64,000 bases of DNA from a bacterium (GCA_037128595.1 JBAXWB010000019.1:39842-103841); one strand, 5' to 3'; shown: positions 19,773 through 29,876, numbered from the stretch's first letter. Translations and numbers: made by a program. The notes: generated from the sequence alone by a model not told the origin.

Positions 19773-21176
19773 ATGAACGAACGCTACCTTGCCACGAAAC
19801 CCGCCTCTCACTTGAAGCGCCCCATTCTGCGTCTGCAGCCGATCCAGGCCAAACCGGGAACTCCCTCGGTCGATCCTGCCATACTCGCCGGACACCTCGC
19901 CGGGGTGGCCGAGATCCTGCCGCCCATCGCCGTAGAAAGTCCCGAACACTGGAGCCGGGTGGTGCGCGGGCTTGGGTCTGACATCGACGCCATCCTGCCA
20001 CTGTCGATCCCCTGTTACCCGACCGAGGTTTGGAACAGTCATCCCCAGCCACTGGTCGACCGCCAACTGCCGTTCCTCTTCTGGTGCCTGCCAGCCTACG
20101 ACGAGCCTGATTTCTGGCGCTGGTCGGCGCGGGATTTCCTAGCCTCACTGGGGGTCGAGGTGCATCTGGTCGAGAATCGGTGCCATGGGCTCAACCTGTT
20201 GCGCGGCCTGGCCCTGCGGCGCCAGTTTGCAGGCGCCCGTCTGGCCGTGTTCGGAATTCAGAATTTCCCATGGAACGCTCATGCCGCAGGCACCCATCTT
20301 GGCCGGGCTCTCGGGCTGCAGGTGGAAGTCCATGACCTTGACCCGGTGCGAGAACGCGCCGCCGCGATCAGTGATTCCGAAGCCCTGGCGTTGTGGAAAG
20401 GGCGTGCGGCTCGTTACCACGAGAACGGCGTCGCCCATCCCTGGTTGCTGACGGCCATCAAGACATGGATTGCCATTCGTGAGGTACTGGAGCAGAATCG
20501 TGCGCTCGGTTTTGGTGTAAACTGTTTTGGCGACCTCATCCCGAACGGTCACCGCGAGGTGCCCTGCCTGGCCCAGGTGTTGGCACGCGAGGAGGGGTAC
20601 GTCGCTGCGTGCGACGGCGACTTCTGCTGTCTCGCCTCGATGGCCTTGATGACCCACCTCACCGGCACGACCTGCACCATGTCGAACCTCTATCCAGCAT
20701 CATACGTGGGTGCCCTGCGCGAGCATTTCGGCGACCCCCTGGTGCCGGATCCAGCGCGCTTTGCGCCTGAGGAATGGGCGAATCTGGCCCGTCTCGCTCA
20801 TTGCGGCTTCGTCGGCGTGGTTTCGCCCGAAGTCGGCGGTGGTTCGGCGGCTTTGCGCGACTGGGGCGGCACCTACGAGATCAAGCGCGATGGCCGCGGC
20901 TGCGGCATCGACGGCGATCTTCCGCCCGGGACGATTACCGCCGTTGAGTTGAAATTTGACGGAACCACATTACTTGCCGCCAGCGGTGAAGTCATCGAAA
21001 CCACCTCCCATCCCGGCCTGCCGCACTGCGAGAAGAGCGCCCTGTTACGTTTTCGGGACCTGCCAGGTTTCGTGAAGTCCATTTCACGCGAACATCCCGC
21101 GATTATCTATGGCGACCATACCAAGGCCCTGCGCACGGTGGCGCCGCTCCTGGGCCTCAAATTGGAAGTGTTCTGA
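19773..21176 (+). CDS. L-fucose/L-arabinose isomerase superfamily protein
   Basis: About 467 residues from ATG 19773, chosen because AAAGGAAC precedes it; an in-frame ATG at 19752 has no ribosome site. The sequence shows the three-layer architecture of the isomerase family, with an N-terminal Rossmann-like half ('ARLAVFGIQNFPWNAH') and a C-terminal half with 'NCFGDL', 'ACDGDFCCLASMALM' and 'TCTMSNLY'. In this family acidic residues in such segments bind manganese for aldose-ketose isomerisation. Residues outside these motifs are too divergent to name the sugar. The TGATG overlap with the FGGY kinase gene supports an isomerase-kinase pair. Confidence 0.75.
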   Translation: MNERYLATKPASHLKRPILRLQPIQAKPGTPSVDPAILAGHLAGVAEILPPIAVESPEHWSRVVRGLGSDIDAILPLSIPCYPTEVWNSHPQPLVDRQLPFLFWCLPAYDEPDFWRWSARDFLASLGVEVHLVENRCHGLNLLRGLALRRQFAGARLAVFGIQNFPWNAHAAGTHLGRALGLQVEVHDLDPVRERAAAISDSEALALWKGRAARYHENGVAHPWLLTAIKTWIAIREVLEQNRALGFGVNCFGDLIPNGHREVPCLAQVLAREEGYVAACDGDFCCLASMALMTHLTGTTCTMSNLYPASYVGALREHFGDPLVPDPARFAPEEWANLARLAHCGFVGVVSPEVGGGSAALRDWGGTYEIKRDGRGCGIDGDLPPGTITAVELKFDGTTLLAASGEVIETTSHPGLPHCEKSALLRFRDLPGFVKSISREHPAIIYGDHTKALRTVAPLLGLKLEVF

Positions 21177-22585
21177 TGTTGGCGCTAGGTGTTGATCTCG
21201 GAACCAGCAAGGTGGCCGTGGCGGTAGTTGATCGCGACGGAGTCCAGGTGCATGCCGTTGCGGCCGCCCATGCGGCAGACCTACCGACCTCCACCGGGCG
21301 CTTTGAACAGGACGCCGAGGTGATCATCGCCACTGCGGAGAGACTGGTGCGCGAACTACCAGCGGCGCTGCGGGCACGCATTGCTGCCATCGGCTGCACG
21401 GGCCAAATGCATGGTGTGGTCCTGCACGACCCCACCACCCTCGCGCAATCACCACTGGTCACCTGGCAGGATCAACGTGTCCTTGAGGATCCGACATTCA
21501 TGCCTTCGCTCGGTCGGCCGTTGCACGCCGGCTACGGACTCGCCACGCTGGCGTGGTGGGCTCGACATGGCGGATTGCCGGAAGGGACAAAAGCGGCGAC
21601 CATCCACGGTCTGCTTTCGGCACGCTGGGCCGGATTGCAACGAGCGCCAATGGATCCCACCGACGCCCAAGCCTGGGGCGGGTTGACGCCTATCACCGGC
21701 GTAAAGGAGGACATCTTGCCCAATGCGGTCGGGCACGGGGAGCGGATCGGTAGTTTGGCGGTCAATCTCGGCCTGCCAGCGGGCATTCCGATCGCGGCGC
21801 CACTGGGCGATAATCAGGCCTCGCTTCGCGCCACCCTCAGCGATCCCGACCACGAGTTGGCCTTCACTATCGGCACTGGATGCCAACTATCGGCGGTGGT
21901 GCCGCGCGGAAGCATTGGCGCCGTGCCCGGCTGCGATGTGCGGCCATTCACAAGTACCCACGATGCACTGGTCGCTGCCCCCCTTGTCGGCGGTGCCGCC
22001 TGGCTCTGGCTGGCCGATACTGCGACCTCATGGGTCAGAGAACTCGGCCTTTTGTCCCCGAGCTGGGAAGACGTATTGGCGTTGCTGGATCGCCTTGGCC
22101 TGGCCTCAAACGACTGTCTCGAATTCCGTCCACATTTGGCAGGTGAACGCCATGATCCGTCGTTGACCGGGACTCTGCACGGTCTCACCCTTGGCAACGG
22201 CCGGCTTGGCGAAGTCGCCCGTGCCCTCGCCCGCGGCATCGCTGCCACCGCCCGGGACATGTTGCCGTCTCAGGCCTTTACCGGGCGGATACGCGTTGTC
22301 GCCAGTGGCAATGCCCTGCGTCGTTCGCGTCTGCTACTGGCCATGGCCGAAGCCGAATTCGCCTTGCCTATTTCCCTGATCCACTGTCGCGAGGAGGCGG
22401 CCACAGGCGCAGCCCTCGTGGCCAGGGAACTGATTGCATCTCCTCAACTCGTCAGGTTGATGTCGGCAGACCCGGAAAGCCGGATGGGCTTCCGGGCAAA
22501 CCAGGCGAAGACACCACCCACCAGCACCATGATCAAACCCATGAACCCGGTCAAGGCAGGTGCCAGCCAAGAACTATGTTCATAA
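21176..22585 (+). CDS. FGGY-family carbohydrate kinase
   Basis: The 469-residue FGGY kinase starts LALGVDLGTSKVAVAVVD (phosphate-1 loop) and contains GCTGQMHGV (as in xylulokinases), PLGDNQASLRA and the ATPase-type GTGCQLS segment. It is somewhat short for the family, and the last ~40 residues look unrelated to other kinases. That tail is encoded in the 142 bp that overlap the 3' end of the convergent transporter gene. The original stop may have been lost, so the tail may be a read-through extension. With the isomerase just upstream it forms a catabolic pair for a ketose such as xylulose, fuculose or sedoheptulose; the choice cannot be made here. Confidence 0.85.
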   Translation: MLALGVDLGTSKVAVAVVDRDGVQVHAVAAAHAADLPTSTGRFEQDAEVIIATAERLVRELPAALRARIAAIGCTGQMHGVVLHDPTTLAQSPLVTWQDQRVLEDPTFMPSLGRPLHAGYGLATLAWWARHGGLPEGTKAATIHGLLSARWAGLQRAPMDPTDAQAWGGLTPITGVKEDILPNAVGHGERIGSLAVNLGLPAGIPIAAPLGDNQASLRATLSDPDHELAFTIGTGCQLSAVVPRGSIGAVPGCDVRPFTSTHDALVAAPLVGGAAWLWLADTATSWVRELGLLSPSWEDVLALLDRLGLASNDCLEFRPHLAGERHDPSLTGTLHGLTLGNGRLGEVARALARGIAATARDMLPSQAFTGRIRVVASGNALRRSRLLLAMAEAEFALPISLIHCREEAATGAALVARELIASPQLVRLMSADPESRMGFRANQAKTPPTSTMIKPMNPVKAGASQELCS

Positions 22586-25500
22586 GGCAATACCGAGCGC
22601 GCCGGATTCCTGAGATCGTAGAGCACCGTGGCCGTGGTCGGCAGTCCATCGTCATCCAGTAACGACATGGGGGGTTTGAGTTTGCTCCCCACGGGACGAA
22701 GAAATCTAATTTCATGACCACTTCCTGTTTCAAAGGCAAACACATCAAAAAAGGTCCAGTTGTAATCTTTGGCGTTGCTCACCGTCTTTTCGTGGGCGTC
22801 AAGTTCAGACTGCGTTCGCAGGGTCAGGTCGGGCTGTCCCTGTTTCCGGGCCACAACCTCCACGACAATGGCTTCTGTGCGTTCACCGGTAGCAAGCAAG
22901 CGCAGATCCGGCCAGGCCTGCATGCCCCCCATTACCAGTACAACCATCCCTAACAACGCGAAAACCACCTTGGGTAAAAGGTAGCCGGGTGTATAGGTTT
23001 CATACGTTTCTGCCGGCAAGGGGGTTGCGCTCGCCTTGGCGGTGGCTGCTGCCGCGAGTTTCTTCTCCTCAACATCCTGTTTCGCGGCCTGGCTTTCTTC
23101 TGCGCCCCATTTCCTGACGACTCCCGCTCTTTCCTTGTAAATGAAGTATACCACTAAAATCAGACCGATGGCGACCAATGCGAAGGTGTAGAGATATCCG
23201 GACATGTAGTTGTACTTCATGGGAAGCACATCTTTGCCGATCAGCGGGGTGAGCACCGTGAGTTTGAGCGAGGCGCAATCGCCACGAACCTTCTCGCGCA
23301 TCTGCTTGATCCATGTCTCCAGGTCATCCAGTTTCTCATCGGCCGCCACAGCAGTGATGCGCACGCCGTTCCGGTTCTGGAGCGCATCGGCACGGGCATG
23401 TCCAATCCGGCCGCCTTTGCTCAGACTATCGGCGAGCGAATGGAGTTTCTGGTCCGGCGTCGGCAGTTCCGTAAACCGCACCAGCAGTGCATTTACCAGG
23501 CGGGTAACAGGCGACACAAAGTTACGCGAGGGGTCTTCCACCAGGGCAAAATCGGTGATGACCGCCGGTTTCACAACAGCGTTCGCCACGGAACAAGGTG
23601 TAATGACCAGTCCGGGAGTGGTCATATTTGCCAGCTGGGCCACCTGTTGACATATCCTTTCGGCCGTCGACTGCGGATCGCGGCCGGCCGGAAGAAGTGT
23701 GGCCACGGAAAGAGCAAAGTCATGGTCCCGGCGTACGATCGTCACACCGATGGAGGAAGGGTCCCCGGCCCGCAACAGTTTATTGATCTTATCCACCGCC
23801 GCGGCCGTAGGCTTATGCGTGACAGCGACCTGCGACACCACCGCAGGGGTCGTTGTGCTGGCGAGGATTTCCGATCCCTCCGGCATCAACTGGTCGCCCA
23901 GGCCACGAAGCACTTCCCGGCGCCAGAATTCGATACGCGTTGCAAGTTCGCTATCCAGCGCGGCCTGCTCAGTCCGCATGGCGTCCAGTTCCTTTTCCTG
24001 CCGGGACAGGGAGGTGGCGGCGGAGCCGCTGTTCCGGTTCGTTGTAAGGGTGGACGCAAGGGTTTCGATCTCCGACTTGAGTGCGTCCCGGCGTTTCATC
24101 TTCTTTGCACCATCATTGTCCCGCAGCCGGAATTCGTAGCAGACACCGTGGTCGCTCACAATGCCGTTCGCATACCAGGGCTGAACCGAAACGTCCCGGT
24201 TGGCAGCCTTTCCGCCTGCGGGCGTGGCCAAACCGGCCTCGTGCAGGAATTGCTCCACCTGCGTCTGCGGTCGTTCCTGCTTCAGGCAGACACGCATCAT
24301 CTCGCCAGCCGGCGGCTGGAAGAGTGACCCCCAGCAGTAAAGGAACAGCCCCAACCCATTGATCGTGCAGTAGCTTGTGATCGAACCTACAATGCCGGCG
24401 CCCGCGCAGTAGGTACCCATGAGGTTGCGGGGAACGTAGTCATACACCAGCGGATAATAAATCATGCCGGCCATAAGACCGAAGACGGCGGTAACTTCGC
24501 TGAAAAACACAATTTCCACAAGGGTAGGCCGCTGGTCCGGTAGATAGCAGGTGTAATACAAGAAGGTTCCCAGGGTGAACGCCTTGACAATCAGGATGCA
24601 GATAATCCAGATGGTCATGCGGTGATTTTTACCCTTGTCCGCAAAAATGCCGGCCAGTGGAATCAGGAAGAGGTTGATGAAGCCACCAATGGCTACATTG
24701 CGGCCGAACTCCTGCATACTGTAGCCCCATTGGTTGATGTACAGGAGCATCCCCATGCTTCCCAAGCTGGCGTTCACCATGGCGGTGGCGATAATGAAGA
24801 CGTACAGATAACGGAGCTGCGGCATGGTCATGGCCGCCCAGGCCTTTTTGAAACTGAACTTCTCCCCGGTGAGCGTGCTGGTCGGTTTGATCTCGTGAAT
24901 GCCGAACAGGTAGAAAAACACAAGGATGCCACTCGCGGCAGCGAGGCACCAGTAGATCAAGGTGACCCCGTTGATGGAACGTCCCCAGACCGGTAACACC
25001 TCGTTGAAGCACCCGATCACCGCCGCGTAATAGGCGATGTTCATGGCGGTGCTGACCCAACTCCCCATGGCCGCTGAACGTCCCCTCATTTCCGAGGGCA
25101 CGATCTCCAGCTTTAGCGCCTCGAAGGGTCCGCCAAAAAGACCGAAAATGGCGCCAAGGAACATGATGCCCAGAAAAACCGTAACATTGGGTGCCAGGGG
25201 ATATAGAATGGCAACGAGGGCGCTGCCGGCGCTCCAGATGAGAAGGAAAATCTTGCGCCGCCCCCACCGGGTCCAGATGCGATCGGACATGTAATTGACG
25301 TAGGAACCGATCGGTAAAAACGTCAGGATCAGCCCCGGCAGCGAAACCACGAAGGTCAGAGTTGCCGGGTTGTCAATCAGTCGGTTGAGGATCAGAAAAC
25401 TGAGCCCACCGGTCAGGATCATAAAGTAGAATACCACCCAGGGGATGGTGATCATGAACAACCAAGGGAGGGGGATGTGATTTTGGCGTGTGACTAGCAT
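22444..25500 (-). CDS. GPH-like MFS sugar transporter with large soluble insertion and DUF3592-like tail
   Basis: The protein has 1018 residues, about twice the usual size. Residues 1-420 carry eleven or so membrane segments with DRIWTRWGRRKIF between TM2 and TM3, the signature of glycoside-pentoside-hexuronide cation symporters. A ~340-residue soluble part follows, including a predicted coiled coil (about 470-530, rich in KSEIETLAS and EKELDAMRTEQAALDSELA) and an alpha/beta region. A membrane helix near 760-780, another near 845-865, a DUF3592-like beta domain and a final helix (about 985-1005) complete it. AAGGAAAC precedes ATG 25500. It is the obvious importer for the two clusters. The fusion is unusual. 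Confidence 0.8.
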   Translation of the reverse strand: MLVTRQNHIPLPWLFMITIPWVVFYFMILTGGLSFLILNRLIDNPATLTFVVSLPGLILTFLPIGSYVNYMSDRIWTRWGRRKIFLLIWSAGSALVAILYPLAPNVTVFLGIMFLGAIFGLFGGPFEALKLEIVPSEMRGRSAAMGSWVSTAMNIAYYAAVIGCFNEVLPVWGRSINGVTLIYWCLAAASGILVFFYLFGIHEIKPTSTLTGEKFSFKKAWAAMTMPQLRYLYVFIIATAMVNASLGSMGMLLYINQWGYSMQEFGRNVAIGGFINLFLIPLAGIFADKGKNHRMTIWIICILIVKAFTLGTFLYYTCYLPDQRPTLVEIVFFSEVTAVFGLMAGMIYYPLVYDYVPRNLMGTYCAGAGIVGSITSYCTINGLGLFLYCWGSLFQPPAGEMMRVCLKQERPQTQVEQFLHEAGLATPAGGKAANRDVSVQPWYANGIVSDHGVCYEFRLRDNDGAKKMKRRDALKSEIETLASTLTTNRNSGSAATSLSRQEKELDAMRTEQAALDSELATRIEFWRREVLRGLGDQLMPEGSEILASTTTPAVVSQVAVTHKPTAAAVDKINKLLRAGDPSSIGVTIVRRDHDFALSVATLLPAGRDPQSTAERICQQVAQLANMTTPGLVITPCSVANAVVKPAVITDFALVEDPSRNFVSPVTRLVNALLVRFTELPTPDQKLHSLADSLSKGGRIGHARADALQNRNGVRITAVAADEKLDDLETWIKQMREKVRGDCASLKLTVLTPLIGKDVLPMKYNYMSGYLYTFALVAIGLILVVYFIYKERAGVVRKWGAEESQAAKQDVEEKKLAAAATAKASATPLPAETYETYTPGYLLPKVVFALLGMVVLVMGGMQAWPDLRLLATGERTEAIVVEVVARKQGQPDLTLRTQSELDAHEKTVSNAKDYNWTFFDVFAFETGSGHEIRFLRPVGSKLKPPMSLLDDDGLPTTATVLYDLRNPARSVLPYEHSSWLAPALTGFMGLIMVLVGGVFAWFARKPIRLSGSADINLTS

Positions 25501-25521
25501 GGTTTGTTTCCTTTTGTAAAC

Positions 25522-28500
25522 TTATTTGGATTGTCCTACACAAACCACCGCACCATTCGACAGTGTGACGATGATATTGCCAGCACGATCAAGGCAGACT
25601 CCGTTTAACATGGGTTCGCCCGGCAACTTCACTTCCCAGAACACTTGCCCATTGGTACGGTCCAAAGCCGCAACCGACCAGGAACGGTCTGCCAGGGCAG
25701 GATACCGCACTTTCCAAGGTGCTTCCCTGAGCACAACCACGGTATGGGGGGTAAGCACCAGACCATATGTCCTACACGGTTGTTCCCAGAGTTTCAACTC
25801 CGGTTGCCGAGCCGCAGGGACAGGATCGCCCGGAGTGTTGAGCGATAGTCGCGCGGACATTCGGGATGGACGTTGAAAACACTTTTCAGCCAGGGGTTTG
25901 TGAGGCATTTGATCCAGCCGCGCAACCAACTGCCTGACGTCCAAACTCATCAAGGTACAACCATCTCTGTCACTCGTCAGCACCAGGTTACCCGTATCCC
26001 ACGCCGGCGTAATGCAGGAGTCGGCGATAATGTTCTCCGGGTACTGTGCCCGACCGGTTTCATCCAGCGCCATCAAACCCAGGGTGTGGGACTTGGACTG
26101 CCGCTGCTCGCTGGCGCCCCGATACAGCACGGAACCGCCAAGGAAGATGAACCGGTCAGCGAAAATGCCGATCTCGGCGGCCGGATTACGATCGAAAGGG
26201 CCGCCTGTGAAATCCGGGGGCGCCATTTTACCATCCGCAAGATCATAACAGACCCGGCCAACCCACCCACCTCCGGCCATCCACAGATGGTTGCGATCCA
26301 CAGTCAGTCCACCAGCCGCATACACCCCGATTCGGTTCGCGATGGCCTCCTTTTCCGCACCGTCGCCACCTAATTGCCAGCCTCCCTGATGCCAGACTAT
26401 CTTCCCCGTGAGCGCATCCACGGCCCAGACATGAACGCCGTCCAGACTGGCGATTCCGGCAGAGAAACAAGCGAGTGTCGGGCCGAGTTGATTTGTGCCG
26501 GTGGGTTGCGGCGTCACCAGCACGCCGCTATCCACCGGCCAAGTTTCGGCCAGGGCTCCATAGACCATGATCCGCCTCCGTTGCGGTGCCGCCTGGAAGC
26601 GCCACAACAGGCGCCCAGTGACTGCCTCCAGGCAATAGACCCGGCCATCTCCGGAACCGACATAGAGGCGGTTCTCCCAGACCGTGGGGCTGGCGAGGAT
26701 CCGACCGCCGGTGACATATTCCCAGCGTACCTGTCCGCTGTCAGCGGCCAGCGCCTGTACCGTACCGTCGGCGCGACCGATGAACACCAGTCCGCTTGCT
26801 GTTACCGGACAGGTGGCCGCGACGTTGCCGGGGAGGGACCACAGCACCTGTGCGGTGGCAGGCACGGTGCTGCACGAAAAGCCGCTCCGTTGCAAGTTGG
26901 CGCGATACATGGGCCAATCACGATCGGTTATAGCCAACGCAGAGGCCCGATCCGCCTGCTGAAAGATTTCCAGACGCCCGGATCCGGCATTGGTTTCAAC
27001 GATGTCCGATGTGAGAGATGCAGGTGCCAAAGCGATTTGACCGCGCAGGCTTACCGGGCAGACGCATGAATGCGGTGCGCCGAATAACATACCCCCGGCG
27101 GGGATGCAGGCTTCATAGCAGCTCACCTTCATGCCTTGTGTTTGTGTTCCAACACCGCTTCGCCGGTCAAAACTGCGCCCGCCCTGGCCGTAGAAGGCGT
27201 CCGGGCTAGCCGTGATACGGCTGCAAACCGTGGCGATGCGTTGTGAAGCCGCCGGCTTACCGGTGGCTGTATCGAAGAGTCCTACCGTGGTGTAGAGTTT
27301 ATTTTCGGTCTCCAGCAGGTGGACCGCGCCCCACTTCTTGCCAGTCTTTCCAGGTGCTTTGCTCCACAACAGATGGCCGTCTTCAGGTGCAAGGGCAATC
27401 ATGTTTTTGCATCCGACCCGGTTGAAAATGATGGCATTCGTGGTGCACAGAACCTCGGCGCGGGTACGATTAATCCCGATGCTCATATCATTATCAGATT
27501 CATCGAACAGGGTCAGCGTTGCAGGCGTGCCATTGGCCCAGACATCCTGGCCGGTGGCGATATTCAAACACGCAGCACGCCCACCCGGGGCATAAAAATA
27601 CAGTCGTTCTCCCCGCACACCGATCAGTCTTGAATCAACAGGCTTCTCTTCACGATGTTGCCACAGCAGATGCTTGTCGACGAGATCATAGGCAGCAATC
27701 TGTTGACCGAACCCATAGGGGATCTCGTGTTTTTCGTCGCCCACCATGCCATAGTGGCTATTGTACTTAACGGCGTCAAACGACGGGTCCGGACTTCCGG
27801 ACAAGGTCAGGAGCGTTCCCCCGGCCAGCGCCAGCCATTTGGTTTCACTGCCGGCATCGGAACTGGTGATGCGTCCACATTCGCGTCCGGTAGCGGGATC
27901 GAGGTTCAGCACACCTGCCTCATCGAGCAGATAAAACGCCTGTGGAGTGGCCACGGCACAGGAGCGGTGGATCAGGAAATTATCAGGGAGCTGACGCGTC
28001 CATAATTCCTGACCGTTGTAAGCGCTGCGGACGATCAGCGTGTTCGCCATAATTTGCTTGCGACTCTCACCGCCCAATCCGGGGCCGTCCCAGCCATGGC
28101 CTATAAAAAGGAACACCCGCCCGTCGGAGACCAGCGTCAGAACCGGTTGGGGGCTTTGGTATGGCAGCGCCAGCCATTGCGTGGCATAAGGCCATTTAAG
28201 CGCCGTGTCCAGCGAGAGCGGATTGTTGTCCGGGCCATGGAACCAATGACTCCAGTCATCAGTACCCGGTGGCACGGGTTTGCTGGAGGTGCTCCACAGG
28301 CCGTCGGCCTCCGCCACCTGAGCATCGGCTATACCGCCGGCCTTCAACCAGGCCGTCAGGGCAGCCTTGGTCAATTCTTTCCTGGAAGTCGACTTCTGGC
28401 GGCCGACCACCAGCAACCCATGAGGCGCTAAAACCCGCTGCAATTCCTTCGCCGGCATTTCCGCCAGGGACTGGTCATCGAGATCCGCCACGACAATCAA

Positions 28501-28821
28501 GTCCACATAGTTATCCGGGAAGGGGGCATGCCCGAGTTCGGAGCGATCGACGACCAGCCGGCTGCCCGGGATGCCTGCGTTCCTGGCGGCGGCACGGGTG
28601 GCCGCCACATGCGTCCAGTCAGCATCTTCCGCCAACACCAGTAAGCGACTCGTCCGTGCGAGTTCCACTGCAAGGCGACCTTCGCCACAATGCGGCACCC
28701 AGCAGATCCCCGCATCAGAGGGCCGCATACGTACCCAGCGGGATGCGAGCGCGGCCTCGTCGGCTTGCGCGTGGTTCAGGACTGCCGCCAGAATCAAGGT
28801 GATGAACATTAAACTTTTCAT
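25522..28821 (-). CDS. Secreted methyltransferase-like / PQQ beta-propeller fusion protein
   Basis: About 1099 residues. ATG 28821 overlaps the upstream stop as ATGA and is preceded by GGAG. MKSLMFITLILAAVLNHAQADE is a signal peptide. Residues about 25-200 look like a Rossmann methyltransferase ('GICWVPHCGEGRLAVELA', 'LVLAEDADW', 'LIVVADLDDQSLAEMPAKELQRVLAPHGLLVVG'). After that come repeated blades with 'WEYVTGGRILASPTVWENRLYVGSGDGRVYCLEAVTGRLLW', typical of PQQ/BamB-type beta-propellers. Similar architectures are known from Planctomycetes and related bacteria as large periplasmic proteins. The role is unknown; polysaccharide binding or redox chemistry is possible. It sits between a URO-D-like gene and the transporter. 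Confidence 0.75.
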   Translation of the reverse strand: MKSLMFITLILAAVLNHAQADEAALASRWVRMRPSDAGICWVPHCGEGRLAVELARTSRLLVLAEDADWTHVAATRAAARNAGIPGSRLVVDRSELGHAPFPDNYVDLIVVADLDDQSLAEMPAKELQRVLAPHGLLVVGRQKSTSRKELTKAALTAWLKAGGIADAQVAEADGLWSTSSKPVPPGTDDWSHWFHGPDNNPLSLDTALKWPYATQWLALPYQSPQPVLTLVSDGRVFLFIGHGWDGPGLGGESRKQIMANTLIVRSAYNGQELWTRQLPDNFLIHRSCAVATPQAFYLLDEAGVLNLDPATGRECGRITSSDAGSETKWLALAGGTLLTLSGSPDPSFDAVKYNSHYGMVGDEKHEIPYGFGQQIAAYDLVDKHLLWQHREEKPVDSRLIGVRGERLYFYAPGGRAACLNIATGQDVWANGTPATLTLFDESDNDMSIGINRTRAEVLCTTNAIIFNRVGCKNMIALAPEDGHLLWSKAPGKTGKKWGAVHLLETENKLYTTVGLFDTATGKPAASQRIATVCSRITASPDAFYGQGGRSFDRRSGVGTQTQGMKVSCYEACIPAGGMLFGAPHSCVCPVSLRGQIALAPASLTSDIVETNAGSGRLEIFQQADRASALAITDRDWPMYRANLQRSGFSCSTVPATAQVLWSLPGNVAATCPVTASGLVFIGRADGTVQALAADSGQVRWEYVTGGRILASPTVWENRLYVGSGDGRVYCLEAVTGRLLWRFQAAPQRRRIMVYGALAETWPVDSGVLVTPQPTGTNQLGPTLACFSAGIASLDGVHVWAVDALTGKIVWHQGGWQLGGDGAEKEAIANRIGVYAAGGLTVDRNHLWMAGGGWVGRVCYDLADGKMAPPDFTGGPFDRNPAAEIGIFADRFIFLGGSVLYRGASEQRQSKSHTLGLMALDETGRAQYPENIIADSCITPAWDTGNLVLTSDRDGCTLMSLDVRQLVARLDQMPHKPLAEKCFQRPSRMSARLSLNTPGDPVPAARQPELKLWEQPCRTYGLVLTPHTVVVLREAPWKVRYPALADRSWSVAALDRTNGQVFWEVKLPGEPMLNGVCLDRAGNIIVTLSNGAVVCVGQSK

Positions 28822-29876
28822 ATCGGAATACTCCATCTGTGAATTCCCTTAACCCATGCGATATGTTCCGTCGCATCCTCACCGGGACGCAGCTGGAATC
28901 GCACAAGCAGACCCCGTTGATCCAGCGTCTTCATGATGCGCTCGATGTCCGTGGAAGGCAGGGGGATTTCCCAACTGCCGAATTGCAATGCTCGTCCCGC
29001 CGACTGGATGAGTCGCGCCGTTTCCAGCCTTGTCGTGAGGTCCGGCCCGTTTGGATCGTTACCGAACTCGATCGCGCCAATAGGCTGTGTCTTGAGGAAT
29101 CCCGGTATGTTCCGCCATGCGGCGGAATGCACATGCATGAAAACATGATCGCAATTCCGGCAGGCACGGGTATCGGCCTCGATAAAGAAATCTTCAAACT
29201 GCCCGGGACCTACAAGCGCCGAGAAGTCCTCGGAGAGCCGGGCGCCTCTTCCAGGCAGCCAGACACTGAAATTCTCGGTTACTCCACCGGGGATCCCTGC
29301 CAGCCGGTAAAGATCCAGTTCATAATCAAGCACTGCAGCCATGAAATCGGCAGCATCCCCTGCGAGACGCCGGACCGCCTCCGGATTATCGAACATCTCA
29401 ACCGCCAGCGTCTCGGGGCCGAGGAGCCCTGCGGCGATATCCATGGGTCCGAGGTAGTCGGCCATCCCCGGCAGATAGCTGTCCCAACTCCAGTTCTCCA
29501 GCAGCGGGTCCAGCCGGCACCGGTATTCGACGAACAGCGGGTGATCCGGATTAAAGGGACGCACCGTGGCTTCCACGGCAGAGCGGAAAGCAGGGATGGA
29601 CCACGAGGTGTGGTTGTCGTGTTCAAACCCGGCACCGGCAAGAGCAGGAAGGAAGGCCGGACCGAAGTGAATCTCCTCGACGGTCAGTGCATCGCCGGGT
29701 AACCCGCCATGCACCTCGGCATTGGCCTTTTTGCGCAAGGCAATTTGCGAGGGCGGCACCACGATGTCCAGGCCACCATAGGGTGATTTCACAGGGATGT
29801 ACGGGGCAACCAGCGGCACTGTGTTTTCGCGGCGCCACCAGGACTTGTGCAGTTCGATCTTTTCTTTATTGTTCAC
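28818..29876 (-). CDS. Uroporphyrinogen-decarboxylase-like protein (URO-D superfamily, non-haem context)
   Basis: The 352-residue protein starts at GTG 29876. It has the alternating helix/strand pattern of a URO-D-type TIM barrel ('EEIHFGPAFLP', 'LLGPETLAVEMFDNPEAVRRL', 'HVFMHVHSAAWRNIPGFL', 'GAIEFGNDPNGPDL'). Its position inside a glycan operon argues against haem synthesis. In many PVC genomes such paralogues sit beside glycosidases, and superfamily members include corrinoid-dependent methyltransferases. Its 3' end overlaps the propeller gene by 4 bp. No membrane segment is seen. The function is not assignable. Confidence 0.75.
   Translation of the reverse strand: MNNKEKIELHKSWWRRENTVPLVAPYIPVKSPYGGLDIVVPPSQIALRKKANAEVHGGLPGDALTVEEIHFGPAFLPALAGAGFEHDNHTSWSIPAFRSAVEATVRPFNPDHPLFVEYRCRLDPLLENWSWDSYLPGMADYLGPMDIAAGLLGPETLAVEMFDNPEAVRRLAGDAADFMAAVLDYELDLYRLAGIPGGVTENFSVWLPGRGARLSEDFSALVGPGQFEDFFIEADTRACRNCDHVFMHVHSAAWRNIPGFLKTQPIGAIEFGNDPNGPDLTTRLETARLIQSAGRALQFGSWEIPLPSTDIERIMKTLDQRGLLVRFQLRPGEDATEHIAWVKGIHRWSIPI

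Noticed and set aside
23398..24327. 309-residue + strand frame inside the transporter gene
   Set aside because: Shadow of the - strand transporter: no ribosome site, no family, unusual composition.
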